Assembly (NCBI RefSeq): GCF_000745235.1
Contig: NZ_JQNL01000001.1
Span: forward strand, 806,001 to 870,000
Reading direction: 5' to 3'
DNA length: 64,000 nucleotides
DNA from: Luteibacter mycovicinus
Lineage (GTDB): Bacteria; Pseudomonadota; Gammaproteobacteria; Xanthomonadales; Rhodanobacteraceae
The notes beneath the pieces were generated by a model that saw only the letters and a list, made by a program, of their open reading frames with translations, was not told the origin of the DNA and ran no database searches. Made by a program: the position numbers and the translations under genes. Shown here piece by piece: positions 28,852 to 37,282 of this stretch; position 1 is the first letter of the stretch, and the number at the start of each line of letters is the position of its first letter.

Positions 28852-29868
28852 TCAGTCGCCCATCTGTTTCTGCAGGTGCTCGCGGCGCTCCTGTGCATCG
28901 AGCGTCAGCGTGGCGATCGGGCGGGCGTCGAGACGCTCCACGCCGATTTCCTCGTCGGTCTCTTCGCAGAAACCGTAGCGGCCTTCCTCGATCCGGCGCA
29001 GGGCCTTGTCGATCTTGGAGATCAGCTTGCGGTAGCGGTCGCGGGTGCGCAGCTCGAGCGAGTTCTCGGTCTCGCGCGTGGCGCGCTCCGCTTCGTCACC
29101 CACGTCGCGGACTTCCTCACGGAGGTTGTCCATGGTCTGGCGGGATTCTTCGACCAGCTGGTCGCGCCAGTCCTTCAGCTTGTTGCGGAAATAGGCCAGG
29201 TGACGAGGACTCATGTACTCCTCGTCGGGACCCGGCTTGTAACCCTTCGGCAGGTCGATGACAGTCGAAGCCGGCAGCGCATAGCGGCCGTCTTCGCGCG
29301 TGATGCCGTTGTCGGCGGTGTGGGAAGTGGTGCTGTTCATGCTGGAGTGCGTGGAATTCTCGTTACTGGATGAGGTAGCGCTACCCACCGCGGAGGCACT
29401 CCGCGGCGATGTAGCGGCAACGGCCGATGCCGTCCTGCCCTGGGCGGGCGTCGGTGCATCGTGGGCCGGGGCGGATGACTTCGCCGCCGGCGTTGGAGCG
29501 GGAGCCGGCGCGGCCTTGGCCGGCGTCGGCTTGGTCTTGGCCGCTGCCGCCTTACTTACGGCGGGAGCGGTGGATTTCGTCGCGGCGGGAGCCGCATGGG
29601 AAGCCGCTGGTTTTGTCGCCGTTTTAACGGGCGCCTTTGCCGCCGGCTTGGCGTTCTTGACGGGCGCGGCCTTGGCGGGTGTCTTCGCCACGGCCTTTTT
29701 CGCGGGCGCGGCGGATTTCACCGGCGCGGCCTTGACCGCTGCCTTCTTCGCCGGCGCCTTGGCCGCCTTTACCCCGGCCACAACCGTTTTGGCCGTCTTC
29801 ACGTCGCCCGCGCCGCCCTTCTTGGCGGCGCCCTTGGCGGCTGCGGAACTGCTAGCGTTTTTCGCCAT
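28852..29868 (-). CDS. dksA: RNA polymerase-binding transcription factor DksA with long histone H1-like extension
   Basis: A 338-residue protein, more than twice the size of E. coli DksA. The first 190 or so residues are low-complexity Ala/Lys/Pro (for example KTVVAGVKAAKAPAKKAAVK), resembling histone H1/AlgP tails. The C-terminal 150 residues are DksA: a coiled coil starting at YMSPRHLAYFRNKLKDWRDQ, the catalytic tip DVGDEA (the DxxDxA that reaches the polymerase secondary channel) and SLELRTRDRYRKLISKI. The zinc-finger region keeps only one of four cysteines (YGFCEETDEEIG, then ATLTLDAQERR), so it should not bind zinc in the usual way. The stringent-response role follows from the family. 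GAAGGA lies before the ATG. Confidence 0.93.
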   Translation of the reverse strand: MAKNASSSAAAKGAAKKGGAGDVKTAKTVVAGVKAAKAPAKKAAVKAAPVKSAAPAKKAVAKTPAKAAPVKNAKPAAKAPVKTATKPAASHAAPAATKSTAPAVSKAAAAKTKPTPAKAAPAPAPTPAAKSSAPAHDAPTPAQGRTASAVAATSPRSASAVGSATSSSNENSTHSSMNSTTSHTADNGITREDGRYALPASTVIDLPKGYKPGPDEEYMSPRHLAYFRNKLKDWRDQLVEESRQTMDNLREEVRDVGDEAERATRETENSLELRTRDRYRKLISKIDKALRRIEEGRYGFCEETDEEIGVERLDARPIATLTLDAQERREHLQKQMGD

Positions 29869-29984
29869 AATCCTTCACCTCGGTGGCCGTGGCGGCGGGG
29901 TGTTATAGCCCAGAAGCGTTACCCCAGCAACCTCTCTTCTGGGATACTGTCTTCTGGCTTACGCCGGTCGACACCGGACTCATA

Positions 29985-30245
29985 GTGACCCGCCTCCTCT
30001 TAATCCTGATTTCCTTCTACAAACGGTGGCTCAGTCCCCTCCTTGGGGCCCGATGCCGCTTCCATCCATCCTGTTCCGATTATGCCCGCGTCGCCATAGC
30101 CCGTTTCGGGCCGGCACGTGGCGCGGTTCTGGGAACCTGGCGCATCCTGCGCTGCCAGCCGCTGTGTGAAGGCGGCCACGACCCCGTCCCCGACCAATTC
30201 GTCCTGCGCCGATGTGGCGCCCAAGGAGCTGATACCCATGACTGA
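29985..30245 (+). CDS. yidD: Membrane protein insertion efficiency factor YidD
   Basis: An 86-residue protein that helps YidC-dependent insertion of inner-membrane proteins. It has the family core [20 protein letters not shown] and [11 protein letters not shown], then [17 protein letters not shown]. The GTG at 29985 is chosen because the family N-terminus begins just before this core. It is unusual in lying beside dihydroorotase rather than with rnpA-yidC; its end overlaps the dihydroorotase start by 8 bp, so they are co-expressed. Confidence 0.9.
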   Translation: MTRLLLILISFYKRWLSPLLGARCRFHPSCSDYARVAIARFGPARGAVLGTWRILRCQPLCEGGHDPVPDQFVLRRCGAQGADTHD

Positions 30246-31602
30246 TGCCTGGCTCATCAAGAACGCCGAACTGATCAACGAAGGCCGCCGGTTCACCGCC
30301 GACTTACGTGTCCGTGACGGAAAAATCGCGACGATTGCGCAGCATCTGGCAACGGAACGTGACGAACAGGTTATCGACGCCACGGGCCTCTGGCTGCTGC
30401 CCGGAATGATCGACGATCAGGTGCACTTCCGTGAGCCGGGTCTCACGCAGAAGGCTGACCTGGCGCACGAGTCGCGCGCCTGCGCGGCAGGCGGCATCAC
30501 CAGCTTCATGGAAATGCCCAATACCAAGCCGCCCGCACTGGACCGCGATTCGCTGGAATACAAGTACGAGCTCGCCGCCAAGTCCTCCGTGGTCAACTAC
30601 GCCTTCTACATGGGCGCCAGTAACGACAACCTCGAGGCGATCCGCGCGCTCGATCCGAAGGCCGCACCCGGCGTGAAGGTTTTCATGGGTGCGTCGACCG
30701 GCAACATGCTGGTGGATAACCCGGAGACCCTCGACGGTATCTTTCGCGACACCCCGGTGCCGATCATCACGCACTGCGAAGACACGCCGATGATCGACGA
30801 GAACCTCGCCATGGCGCACGAACAGTACGGCGACGATATCCCGATGTGGGAGCACCCGCACATCCGCTCGCGTGAGGCTTGCATCAAGTCCACCCGTCTG
30901 GCGATTTCCCTGGCGAAAAAGCACAACACCCGCCTGCACGTGCTGCATATCTCCACGGCCGACGAACTGGCGCTGTTCGAGCCGGGCCCGATCGAGGGCA
31001 AGCGCATCACGGCGGAAACCTGCGTGCACTTCCTGCACTTCGGCGGCAAGGCCGACTATGACGCGAAGGGTTCTTTCATCAAGTGCAACCCCGCGATCAA
31101 GGACGAGGCCGATCGCGACGCGATTACCAAAGCTCTCGCCGAAGGCCGACTCGACGTCCTGGCCACCGACCACGCGCCGCATCTGCTGGAAGAAAAGGCA
31201 CAGAAGTACGACAAGGCGCCGTCGGGCCTGCCGCTCGTGCAGTTCGCGCTGCAGGCCGCTCTCGAGCGCGTGCATGAAGGCAAGCTCACGCTCGAGCGTG
31301 TGGTCGAGGCGGTTTGTCACGCACCGGCCAAGCTGTTCGACGTCGAGAAGCGCGGCTTCCTGCGCGAGGGCTACGCGGCCGATCTGGTCCTGGTCGACCC
31401 GAAGAAAAAGCACACGGTGACACGCGAGGAAGTTCTCTCGAAGTGCGGCTGGTCGCCGTTCGAGGGTGAGACGTTCTCGAGCAGCATCGTGTCGACCTTC
31501 GTCAATGGACAGCGTGTTTTCGACGGCAAGACCGTCGACGGCGATGTCCGTGGCCAGCGCCTGACGTTCGACCGACCGGCGAGTGGTGCGGCCAAGGCAT
31601 GA
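30238..31602 (+). CDS. pyrC: Dihydroorotase
   Basis: A 454-residue amidohydrolase that cyclises carbamoyl-aspartate to dihydroorotate in pyrimidine synthesis. It has the metal-binding [46 protein letters not shown] and the catalytic Asp in [15 protein letters not shown]. The length and motifs fit the class I (multi-purpose, Bacteroidetes/xanthomonad) type rather than E. coli PyrC. ATG at 30238 has AAGGAG upstream and overlaps yidD. The peptidase gene downstream overlaps its stop (ATGA). Confidence 0.93.
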   Translation: MTDAWLIKNAELINEGRRFTADLRVRDGKIATIAQHLATERDEQVIDATGLWLLPGMIDDQVHFREPGLTQKADLAHESRACAAGGITSFMEMPNTKPPALDRDSLEYKYELAAKSSVVNYAFYMGASNDNLEAIRALDPKAAPGVKVFMGASTGNMLVDNPETLDGIFRDTPVPIITHCEDTPMIDENLAMAHEQYGDDIPMWEHPHIRSREACIKSTRLAISLAKKHNTRLHVLHISTADELALFEPGPIEGKRITAETCVHFLHFGGKADYDAKGSFIKCNPAIKDEADRDAITKALAEGRLDVLATDHAPHLLEEKAQKYDKAPSGLPLVQFALQAALERVHEGKLTLERVVEAVCHAPAKLFDVEKRGFLREGYAADLVLVDPKKKHTVTREEVLSKCGWSPFEGETFSSSIVSTFVNGQRVFDGKTVDGDVRGQRLTFDRPASGAAKA

Positions 31603-32390
31603 GGAAAATCGCAAGCGCTGCACTCGCTCTGTGGATGACCGCGGCCGCCGCGGCCGCGGTCCCCGACCTGCCCTCGACGGTGTCGCAGGGCGGGCTGGTC
31701 ATCGGCCACGCGCCCCGGGGCTCTCACGTCACCGTCGCCGGCAAGCCCGTGCATGTCGGCGACGACGGCATCTTCGTCTTCGGTGCCGGACGGGATGAGA
31801 AAGGTCCCATCGTCGTCACTGTCGGCACGGAGAAACGGGTGGTCGAGGTCATCCCTCGCGACTGGCCGATGGAGCGCGTCGAGGGTGTGCCGCCGAAGAC
31901 GGTGAACCCGCCGCCGGACATCGCGGCGCGCATCGAACGCGAGCAGGCCGGGGTGGTCGCGGCACGTAACCGTGACGATACGCGCGAGGACTTCGCCCAC
32001 GGCTTCATCTGGCCGGTGACGGGTCGTATCAGCGGGCGTTTCGGCAATCAGCGCATCTACAACGGCGACCCGAAGGCGCCGCACTCGGGCATGGACATCG
32101 CCGTACCTGAAGGCACGCCGGTGAAAGCACCCGCGGACGGCATCATCACGTTCGCCAGCCCGGATCTCTATCTCACCGGCGGCACCGTGCTGCTCGACCA
32201 CGGCTTCGGCCTGTCGTCGAACTTCCTGCACCTGTCACGAATCGACGTGCGGGTCGGTGAGCATGTGCGTCAGGGGCAGATCATCGGTGCGGCCGGGAAG
32301 ACCGGACGCGCGACGGGACCCCACGTGCACTGGGGCTTCAACTGGTTCGGAACACGGCTGGATCCGTTGCTGCTGCCTGGGATTCACTGA
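31599..32390 (+). CDS. M23-family (LytM-type) metallopeptidase, exported
   Basis: A 263-residue protein with a signal peptide (ASAALALWMTAAAAAAVPDL), an N-terminal beta region, and a C-terminal M23 peptidase domain. The zinc ligands are in HSGMDIAVPEG (HxxxD) and GPHVHWGFNW (HxH). Such enzymes cut peptide cross-links in peptidoglycan or, when degenerate, activate amidases; here all ligands are present, so it should be active in the periplasm. ATG at 31599 overlaps the dihydroorotase stop (ATGA), so the two are coupled. Confidence 0.93.
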   Translation: MRKIASAALALWMTAAAAAAVPDLPSTVSQGGLVIGHAPRGSHVTVAGKPVHVGDDGIFVFGAGRDEKGPIVVTVGTEKRVVEVIPRDWPMERVEGVPPKTVNPPPDIAARIEREQAGVVAARNRDDTREDFAHGFIWPVTGRISGRFGNQRIYNGDPKAPHSGMDIAVPEGTPVKAPADGIITFASPDLYLTGGTVLLDHGFGLSSNFLHLSRIDVRVGEHVRQGQIIGAAGKTGRATGPHVHWGFNWFGTRLDPLLLPGIH

Positions 32391-32415
32391 CAGGTCGCCT
32401 ATAGCCGCGTCCATT

Positions 32416-32428
32416 GTAGGAGCGAGGC
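32416..32428. repeat. REP half interrupted by IS copy 3
   Basis: GTAGGAGCGAGGC is the head and first stem arm of a GCGAGC-variant REP. The other half, GCCCTGCTCGCGA, continues after the IS at 33666. Confidence 0.8.
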
Positions 32429-32466
32429 TGTAGTGGCCGGGTATTTGAGGACCACGCATAGGAGCG

Positions 32467-33282
32467 TTAAGCCGCCATCCTCTCAAACTCGGCTGGCGGG
32501 CGGTAGTCGAGCGCGGAGTGCAGGCGCTCGTGGTTGTAATAGCGAACCAGATAGTCGATCGCGTCTTGTGATGCCAGAGCTCGGGTCGGGAAGGTTTCCT
32601 CGCCGAACCACTCCTGTTTAAGGCTTCGGAAGACGCGTTCGACGACGGCGTTGTCCCAGCAGTTCCCCTTTCGGCTCATGCTTTGAACGATGCCGTGCCG
32701 GGCCAGATGTTGGGTGTAGCGATCGGAGGTGTACGAGGCGCCCTGATCGGTGTGCATGACTAACCCGGGAGCCGGCTGGCGCAAGCCGATGGCCAGTTCG
32801 TTGGCCTTGATGGCCAGTCGTGAATCGGGCGTGTGGCTTGTGGCCCAGCCGACGATTCGCCGGGAGTACAGATCGACCACGATGGCCAGATAGAGGAAGC
32901 CCTGGCCCGTTCGGATGAAGGTGATGTCGCCGGCCCAGGTCTGGTTGGGACGCGCCGGATCGAACTGTCGGTTGACGATATTTTCGGCCGGTGCAGGTTT
33001 CGTGTTGCGTCTGGCGTAATGAAACCGCTTCTTCCTCAGTCGAATGTCCAGCCGGCGCATCAGTGTCGCCGCCCGTTCGCGACCCACACGAAAGCCGTGC
33101 CGGCACAGGCTGCGCGCAAGGCGGCGTGCGCCATAGCTGCGGCGACTATCCCGATGAATGGCCAGAGCGGTCTGGGCAAGCCCTTCGTCGATGGCGGGAG
33201 CCGCCTTGACGGGGGCGTAGTGCCGGCTCCGGGGCCAGCCAAGAATCGCGTAGACCTGTCGTATCGACAAATCCCCTCTCAC
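32467..33282 (-). CDS. IS3-family transposase OrfB (copy 3)
   Basis: A 271-residue DDE transposase, identical in protein sequence to OrfB of copy 2, with DITFI, HTDQGASY and VVERVF as catalytic segments. GTG start at 33282 overlaps the OrfA stop; the frame is open upstream to the A7 slippery run at 33342-33336. Confidence 0.95.
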   Translation of the reverse strand: MRGDLSIRQVYAILGWPRSRHYAPVKAAPAIDEGLAQTALAIHRDSRRSYGARRLARSLCRHGFRVGRERAATLMRRLDIRLRKKRFHYARRNTKPAPAENIVNRQFDPARPNQTWAGDITFIRTGQGFLYLAIVVDLYSRRIVGWATSHTPDSRLAIKANELAIGLRQPAPGLVMHTDQGASYTSDRYTQHLARHGIVQSMSRKGNCWDNAVVERVFRSLKQEWFGEETFPTRALASQDAIDYLVRYYNHERLHSALDYRPPAEFERMAA

Positions 33283-33605
33283 CTTTTGGACGATCTCGGC
33301 TTTCGCAAGATGGCGGCCAGGTGAGAGGGCAACTGTTTTTTTAGGACGTCACGCTCCTGTGCCAACACCGCACGAGCGTCTTCAGAGGCTTTCAGCTGTC
33401 CCTGAAGCTGCGCGATGAGGCGCCGCTGCTCCACCGGATCGTCCGGTATCGCCGCTTGCCGTTCACGCCATTCCTCCACCCATCGCCTCAGGGCCGTCGG
33501 CCCCAGACCCATCATCTGAGCGGCTTGAGGCGGGGTATATCCCACCTCGACCACCAGTCGTATTGCCTCGGCTTTGACCGCTGCCGGAATTTTTCTATGA
33601 GCCAT
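33279..33605 (-). CDS. IS3-family transposase OrfA (copy 3)
   Basis: A 108-residue helix-turn-helix protein, identical to OrfA of copy 2. It carries the same C-terminal heptad region and the same A7 slippery site that would allow -1 frameshifting into OrfB. Confidence 0.94.
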   Translation of the reverse strand: MAHRKIPAAVKAEAIRLVVEVGYTPPQAAQMMGLGPTALRRWVEEWRERQAAIPDDPVEQRRLIAQLQGQLKASEDARAVLAQERDVLKKQLPSHLAAILRKPRSSKR

Positions 33606-33665
33606 GATTCACCTCGCAGGAGATTTTGCTCCTACTTGGTGGTCCTGAAAAACCCGGCCATTACA

Positions 33666-33741
33666 GCCCTGCTCGCGACCGACGTTCGCGCGGGTCTGCG
33701 CGAGCGGGGCGAAGAGCTTCGCGAGCAGGGCTCGCTCCTAC
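33666..33741. repeat. REP remnants, GCGAGC variant
   Basis: The second half of the IS-interrupted REP (GCCCTGCTCGCGA, 33666-33678) and a complete reverse REP (GCGAGCAGGGCTCGCTCCTA, 33721-33741). The stem GCGAGC-CCT-GCTCGC differs from the GCGCGC variant but remains fully paired. The 33666-33752 gap holds nothing else. Confidence 0.8.
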
Positions 33742-33752
33742 AACGCAAGGCG

Positions 33753-34676
33753 CTAGCGCGCCTTGCTGGCAAACGCCACGGCGTCGTGCGGGTGCAGGCT
33801 CTCGTGATGGGCCACGCGGACGTGGAAGTCGGCGACGTTTCGGTCGGCCTCCAGCGTCTTCTGGATACGACGGGCGGCGTCTTCGCAGAACATCAGATTC
33901 TGACCATTGGCCAGCGCGAACGCCTGCTCGTCCGCACGCTTGACCGCCGTCTGGACGGGAGTCCCGAGCGCGGCCTCCACGTTGTCGATCAGCGTGATCA
34001 GCGGGAAGACGCCGTCGCCGGCGGGACGCACGCGGATCGTGGCCGTGCTGCGCTGGGCATGCGGGGTCGCCACGATGCCCTTCTCCGTGCCCAGCCAGGC
34101 GAGGATCGTTTCCCGGTCCAGCGGCTGACCGGCCGCGAACGTGCTGGCGAAATTGTCCTGGATAAGCTGGCGTGACAGCGCGGCGGAGGCGGGACAGGTC
34201 GAGGAGTAGACCACGTCGGTGACGATCTCGAGGCGGAAGGTCTCTCCCGTGAGCGTCGCATCGATCGTGATCGAGTAGGAGCGCCAGCCGCTGTTGTCGC
34301 TGCGCAACGCATGGCGACGGACGAGGTGGTCGAAGCCGATCGTGATCCGCGCGTGGTCCGACAGCCCCTCATGCGAACTCAGGAAGTCGTTCAGCAGACG
34401 CCTGATGCCGTCGATCGTCAGCGGTCCGGCCGATAGCGCCTCGGAGACCAGCAGGTAGAGGCGTGACATGTGGATGCCGCGCGCCTCCGCTTTGGTGAGA
34501 TTGACGAAGGCACCGACGCGGGCGCCGGTGGACCGCACGTCGCCGTCGCCGGCATCGAACGCGACCGGCATTTCCATGCCGTCCATACCCACCCAGTCGA
34601 GCGTACCGAGGGCGAGCGCGTGTTCCTGAGAGGCGACGTCAGGCAGCAGGCGAGTGGGGGAATCGTGGATGTACAT
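33753..34676 (-). CDS. folE2: GTP cyclohydrolase FolE2 (type IB)
   Basis: A 307-residue enzyme of the tunnelling fold that converts GTP to dihydroneopterin triphosphate, the first step of folate synthesis. Family marks: GMDGMEMPVAFD, GAFVNLTKAEARGIHMSRLY, the catalytic cysteine in STCPASAALSRQ, and the C-terminal NLMFCEDAARRIQKTL. Type IB enzymes can use metals other than zinc and are often zinc-starvation regulated, but I see no Zur-like site upstream. It may be the housekeeping enzyme here. Confidence 0.94.
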   Translation of the reverse strand: MYIHDSPTRLLPDVASQEHALALGTLDWVGMDGMEMPVAFDAGDGDVRSTGARVGAFVNLTKAEARGIHMSRLYLLVSEALSAGPLTIDGIRRLLNDFLSSHEGLSDHARITIGFDHLVRRHALRSDNSGWRSYSITIDATLTGETFRLEIVTDVVYSSTCPASAALSRQLIQDNFASTFAAGQPLDRETILAWLGTEKGIVATPHAQRSTATIRVRPAGDGVFPLITLIDNVEAALGTPVQTAVKRADEQAFALANGQNLMFCEDAARRIQKTLEADRNVADFHVRVAHHESLHPHDAVAFASKAR

Positions 34677-34773
34677 CGGGGAATATCCTAGGGGGCCAGT
34701 CGTATCCGGCCTACCGTGCCGAGATGGGGGCCCGACTCACGGGCTCAATGGTGGGTGCCGGGAAACGGTGCGT

Positions 34774-35610
34774 TCAGCCCAACCGACCCGCGCGACGGGC
34801 CGCGCGCCAGGCCCGCAGAGCCGTCGCCGGTCCCGTGCGCGACTGCCGACGGTGCAGTTCGGCGAAAGGTTCGGCGGCTTTGGCCGCGCCTCGGGCCGTC
34901 GCCAGGGCCGTACGGCCCTCGAGTCCGCGGAACGTGCTCAGCGGCTGATTCAGGGCCAGCGCGGCCTTCAGACCGGCGGCGAGTTCGGTCAGCTGGGCGC
35001 GGATGGCGTCGCGCCGGGCCGGCGTATCGTCTTTCAGCTGACCTCGCGACAGGCTGTGCCTCGCCAGGCGCGACATCGGCAACGGCAGGCGTTCGCGCTC
35101 CGCATCGAGTTCCAGGCGCGAGAGCGCGAAGACCAGGTGCGACAGCGTGGCCACCCGTGACGCCGCCTCGGCAGATGCATCAGGGCCGAACCACCACGCG
35201 GTTTCGAGCGTCGCCAGCGCGCCATGCAGACCGCTGGCCGCCGTCACCTGGGCGCCGAAGTCCGACGAGGTGCCCTGCTCGAGCTGGGCCATCGCGGCCA
35301 GCACGGGAGCGATCCAGACCGACGCAGGTATACGACGCGCGCGCTCGCTCGCAAACAGTTGCTTGGTCAGCGGATGCCGGCCGCCACTGGCGGACGCGCC
35401 GGAGAGTTCTTCGGCCCACCACTGCAGCTTGGCCGCAGCCACCTGCGGCTCGCGGATGCCGTAGGCGGACGCGATCAGTTCCTGTTCGAAGGCGGCAAGC
35501 GCCACGTGCTCGTCGCGCACGCGCTCGTCGACGAAACCGAGCGCGATGCGCTGCTGCGGCTGCACCGCCAGCCACTTGTCGATATAGCTCTGGGTCGCGC
35601 CGTCGCTCAC
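34774..35610 (-). CDS. Squalene/phytoene synthase-like protein, Asp motifs missing
   Basis: A 278-residue all-helical protein of the squalene/phytoene synthase superfamily. It is recognisable from ERVRDEHVALAAFEQELIAS, LQWWAEELSGA and ALSRLELDAERERLPLP, which align with the usual first motif, the RxxWWxEEL helix and the NILRDxxEDxxRGRxYLP second motif. Both Asp-rich metal sites (DDxxD) are absent, so prenyl-diphosphate condensation is unlikely. Similar pseudo-enzymes include the mitochondrial complex I factor NDUFAF6. The GTG at 35610 overlaps the gph stop (GTGA), placing it in an operon with gph and ubiG. Function is unknown. Confidence 0.8.
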   Translation of the reverse strand: MSDGATQSYIDKWLAVQPQQRIALGFVDERVRDEHVALAAFEQELIASAYGIREPQVAAAKLQWWAEELSGASASGGRHPLTKQLFASERARRIPASVWIAPVLAAMAQLEQGTSSDFGAQVTAASGLHGALATLETAWWFGPDASAEAASRVATLSHLVFALSRLELDAERERLPLPMSRLARHSLSRGQLKDDTPARRDAIRAQLTELAAGLKAALALNQPLSTFRGLEGRTALATARGAAKAAEPFAELHRRQSRTGPATALRAWRAARRAGRLG

Positions 35611-36287
35611 GCCACCGCCTCCCCGACGCCCAGCAGCGCGGCCAGTTCGCCCGGGTGATCGATGACCGCGTCCGCACCCCAGCTGTCGGGATCGCCACCA
35701 TCGAGGTAGCCCCAGCGCACAGCCACGGTGAACGAGCCGGCCGCCTTGCCGGCAAGGATGTCGCGACGATCGTCGCCGACGAACACCGAACGGGCGGGAT
35801 CGCAGCCGGCGATCGCATACGCGTGCAATACGGGCGCCGGGTCGGGCTTCTTCACCGGCAGCGTATCGCCGGAGACCACCGCGGCGGGCTTCCAGTGCGG
35901 TACCGCCTGAGGCAGCAGCGCATCCGTCAGGAACCCGGGCTTGTTGGTCACGACGCCCCAGCGGATACCGGCCGCGTCGATACCGGCGAGCAGCGGTTCG
36001 ACGCCGTCGAACGGAATCGTGTGGCGGGCCATGTTCGCTTCGTAGATCGCGAGGTAACGCGGCACGAGCCGCATGATCGCGTCGGCGTCGAGCTCCGGAA
36101 AAGCCACCGCGATGATCGCGCGCGATCCACGCGACACCACCGGGCGGACGTCGTCGTAAGACGGTGGCGTCACGCCCTTCTCCGCACACAGGTCGACGGC
36201 GGCGGCGTACAGATCGCGCGCGCTGTCGAGCAAGGTGCCATCCAGATCGAAGAACACACCTTCCGGCTTGAACGGCAGTCCGCTCAC
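35607..36287 (-). CDS. gph: Phosphoglycolate phosphatase (HAD family)
   Basis: A 226-residue HAD hydrolase that dephosphorylates 2-phosphoglycolate from DNA repair or oxygenase side reactions. Motif I is FFDLDGTLLDSA with the nucleophile Asp, motif II is VVTNKPGF, the catalytic Lys is in VKKPDPAP, and motif IV is VFVGDDRRD. HAD specificity is hard to predict, but size, NKP motif and the usual neighbourhood with ubiG favour Gph. Its start overlaps the ubiG stop by 4 bp. Confidence 0.9.
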   Translation of the reverse strand: MSGLPFKPEGVFFDLDGTLLDSARDLYAAAVDLCAEKGVTPPSYDDVRPVVSRGSRAIIAVAFPELDADAIMRLVPRYLAIYEANMARHTIPFDGVEPLLAGIDAAGIRWGVVTNKPGFLTDALLPQAVPHWKPAAVVSGDTLPVKKPDPAPVLHAYAIAGCDPARSVFVGDDRRDILAGKAAGSFTVAVRWGYLDGGDPDSWGADAVIDHPGELAALLGVGEAVA

Positions 36288-36997
36288 GCGACCTTCCTCG
36301 CCGCCAGCACGTAGTTCACCGACGTATTGGACGACAGGCTCGCGTTGCGCGTGAGCGGATTGTAAGCGAGGCCACGCAGGTCTTCGAGCTCGAGGTCGAA
36401 GCGGCGCAGCATGCCCGCGACTTCCGACGGCTTGAGGAACTGCGCGTAGTGATGCGTACCGCGCGGCAGCAGACGCATGAGGTATTCCGCGCCGACGATC
36501 GCCGCGCCGAATGCGGCCGGCGTGCGATTGAGCGTCGACAGAAAGAGCTGGCCGCCCGGCTTGAGCATGCCGGCGAGGTCCCGGATCAGCACCAGCGGAT
36601 CAGGCACGTGCTCGATCATCTCCATGCAGCAGACCACGTCGAACGAGGCAGGTTCGGCCGCGGCCAGGGCATCGGACGACTGCACGCGATAATCGACCTG
36701 AAGGTTGGACTCGAAGAGGTGCAGCTTCGCAATCTCGATCAGCTTCGCGCCGAGATCGATCGCGGTGACATGGGCTCCCGCGCGCGCCAGCGCTTCGCTG
36801 AGCAACCCACCGCCGCAGCCCACGTCGGCGACCTTCGCGCCGCGCAGGTTCGCACGGCCACCGACATACGCGGCACGCACCGGGTTGAGGTCGTGCAGCG
36901 GGCGCGATTCACCATCGGGATCCCACCAGCGCGCAGCGAGCTTTTCGAAGCGGGCGATCTCTTCCGGACTGACGTTGGCGGTGGTTTCGGTTTGCAT
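36284..36997 (-). CDS. ubiG: Bifunctional 3-demethylubiquinone 3-O-methyltransferase / 2-polyprenyl-6-hydroxyphenol methylase
   Basis: A 237-residue SAM-dependent methyltransferase catalysing both O-methylations of ubiquinone synthesis. It starts with the family segment EEIARFEKLAARWWDPDGES and LHDLNPVRAAYV, has the SAM loop VADVGCGGGLLSEALARAGA, and the UbiG-specific VVCCMEMIEHVPDP and LFLSTLNRTPAAF. The gene is followed by gph (4-bp overlap) and the squalene-synthase-like gene, forming one transcription unit. Confidence 0.97.
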   Translation of the reverse strand: MQTETTANVSPEEIARFEKLAARWWDPDGESRPLHDLNPVRAAYVGGRANLRGAKVADVGCGGGLLSEALARAGAHVTAIDLGAKLIEIAKLHLFESNLQVDYRVQSSDALAAAEPASFDVVCCMEMIEHVPDPLVLIRDLAGMLKPGGQLFLSTLNRTPAAFGAAIVGAEYLMRLLPRGTHHYAQFLKPSEVAGMLRRFDLELEDLRGLAYNPLTRNASLSSNTSVNYVLAARKVA

Positions 36998-37000
36998 GAT

Positions 37001-37282
37001 TCAAGCCTCCGGAAAACGGCGGAAACGCCATTCGTGGACGGTGAGCGTGGAAGAACCGGTGATGTGCAACGGGTCGGCGTGCGCGATGCGTGTCGCCTCG
37101 TCGAGGCTGGCGGCACGCAGCAGGTAGGCTCCGCCGGACCCGTCCGTGAACGGGCCGGTCATGTCGAGTTCGCCGCGCTCGATCAGTCCGGCGAGAAACG
37201 TCTGGTGCGCCTGCCCCGCCTCGGCCTGGAAGGTCGGGTTGCGCATCGCCATCACGAGGTAGAGGTGGGTCGCCTCACTCAT
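37001..37282 (-). CDS. YciI-family protein
   Basis: A 93-residue ferredoxin-like-fold protein of the YciI/DGPF family. Typical features are the HLYLVMAMRNPTFQAE start, a conserved His in AGQAHQTFL, and the GPFTDGSGGAYLLRA and ADPLHITG segments. Members are small, often dimeric, with proposed lyase/hydrolase activity, but the biological role is mostly unknown. The ATG at 37282 overlaps the mtaD stop by 8 bp and the gene ends 3 bp before ubiG, so mtaD-yciI-ubiG-gph are probably co-transcribed. Confidence 0.87.
   Translation of the reverse strand: MSEATHLYLVMAMRNPTFQAEAGQAHQTFLAGLIERGELDMTGPFTDGSGGAYLLRAASLDEATRIAHADPLHITGSSTLTVHEWRFRRFPEA

Larger units (their letters stand above)
32429..33665 (-). 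mobile_element. IS3-family insertion sequence, complete copy 3 (1237 bp)
   Basis: Same length, ends and orientation as copy 2, and its encoded proteins are identical to copy 2, which implies recent transposition or gene conversion. It is again inserted in the loop of a REP. The flanking triplets are GGC (left) and GCC (right), an imperfect 3-bp duplication. With copy 2 it forms a direct repeat around dksA-yidD-pyrC-M23. Confidence 0.95.

Noticed and set aside
30304..31623. A 439-codon minus-strand open frame opposite dihydroorotase
   Set aside because: Antisense shadow with low-complexity composition; the sense gene has complete catalytic motifs.
27533..33665. Composite transposon made by IS copies 2 and 3
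   Set aside because: Each copy sits in its own REP target, and the genes between are core genes in normal context; no outer duplication for the whole unit.
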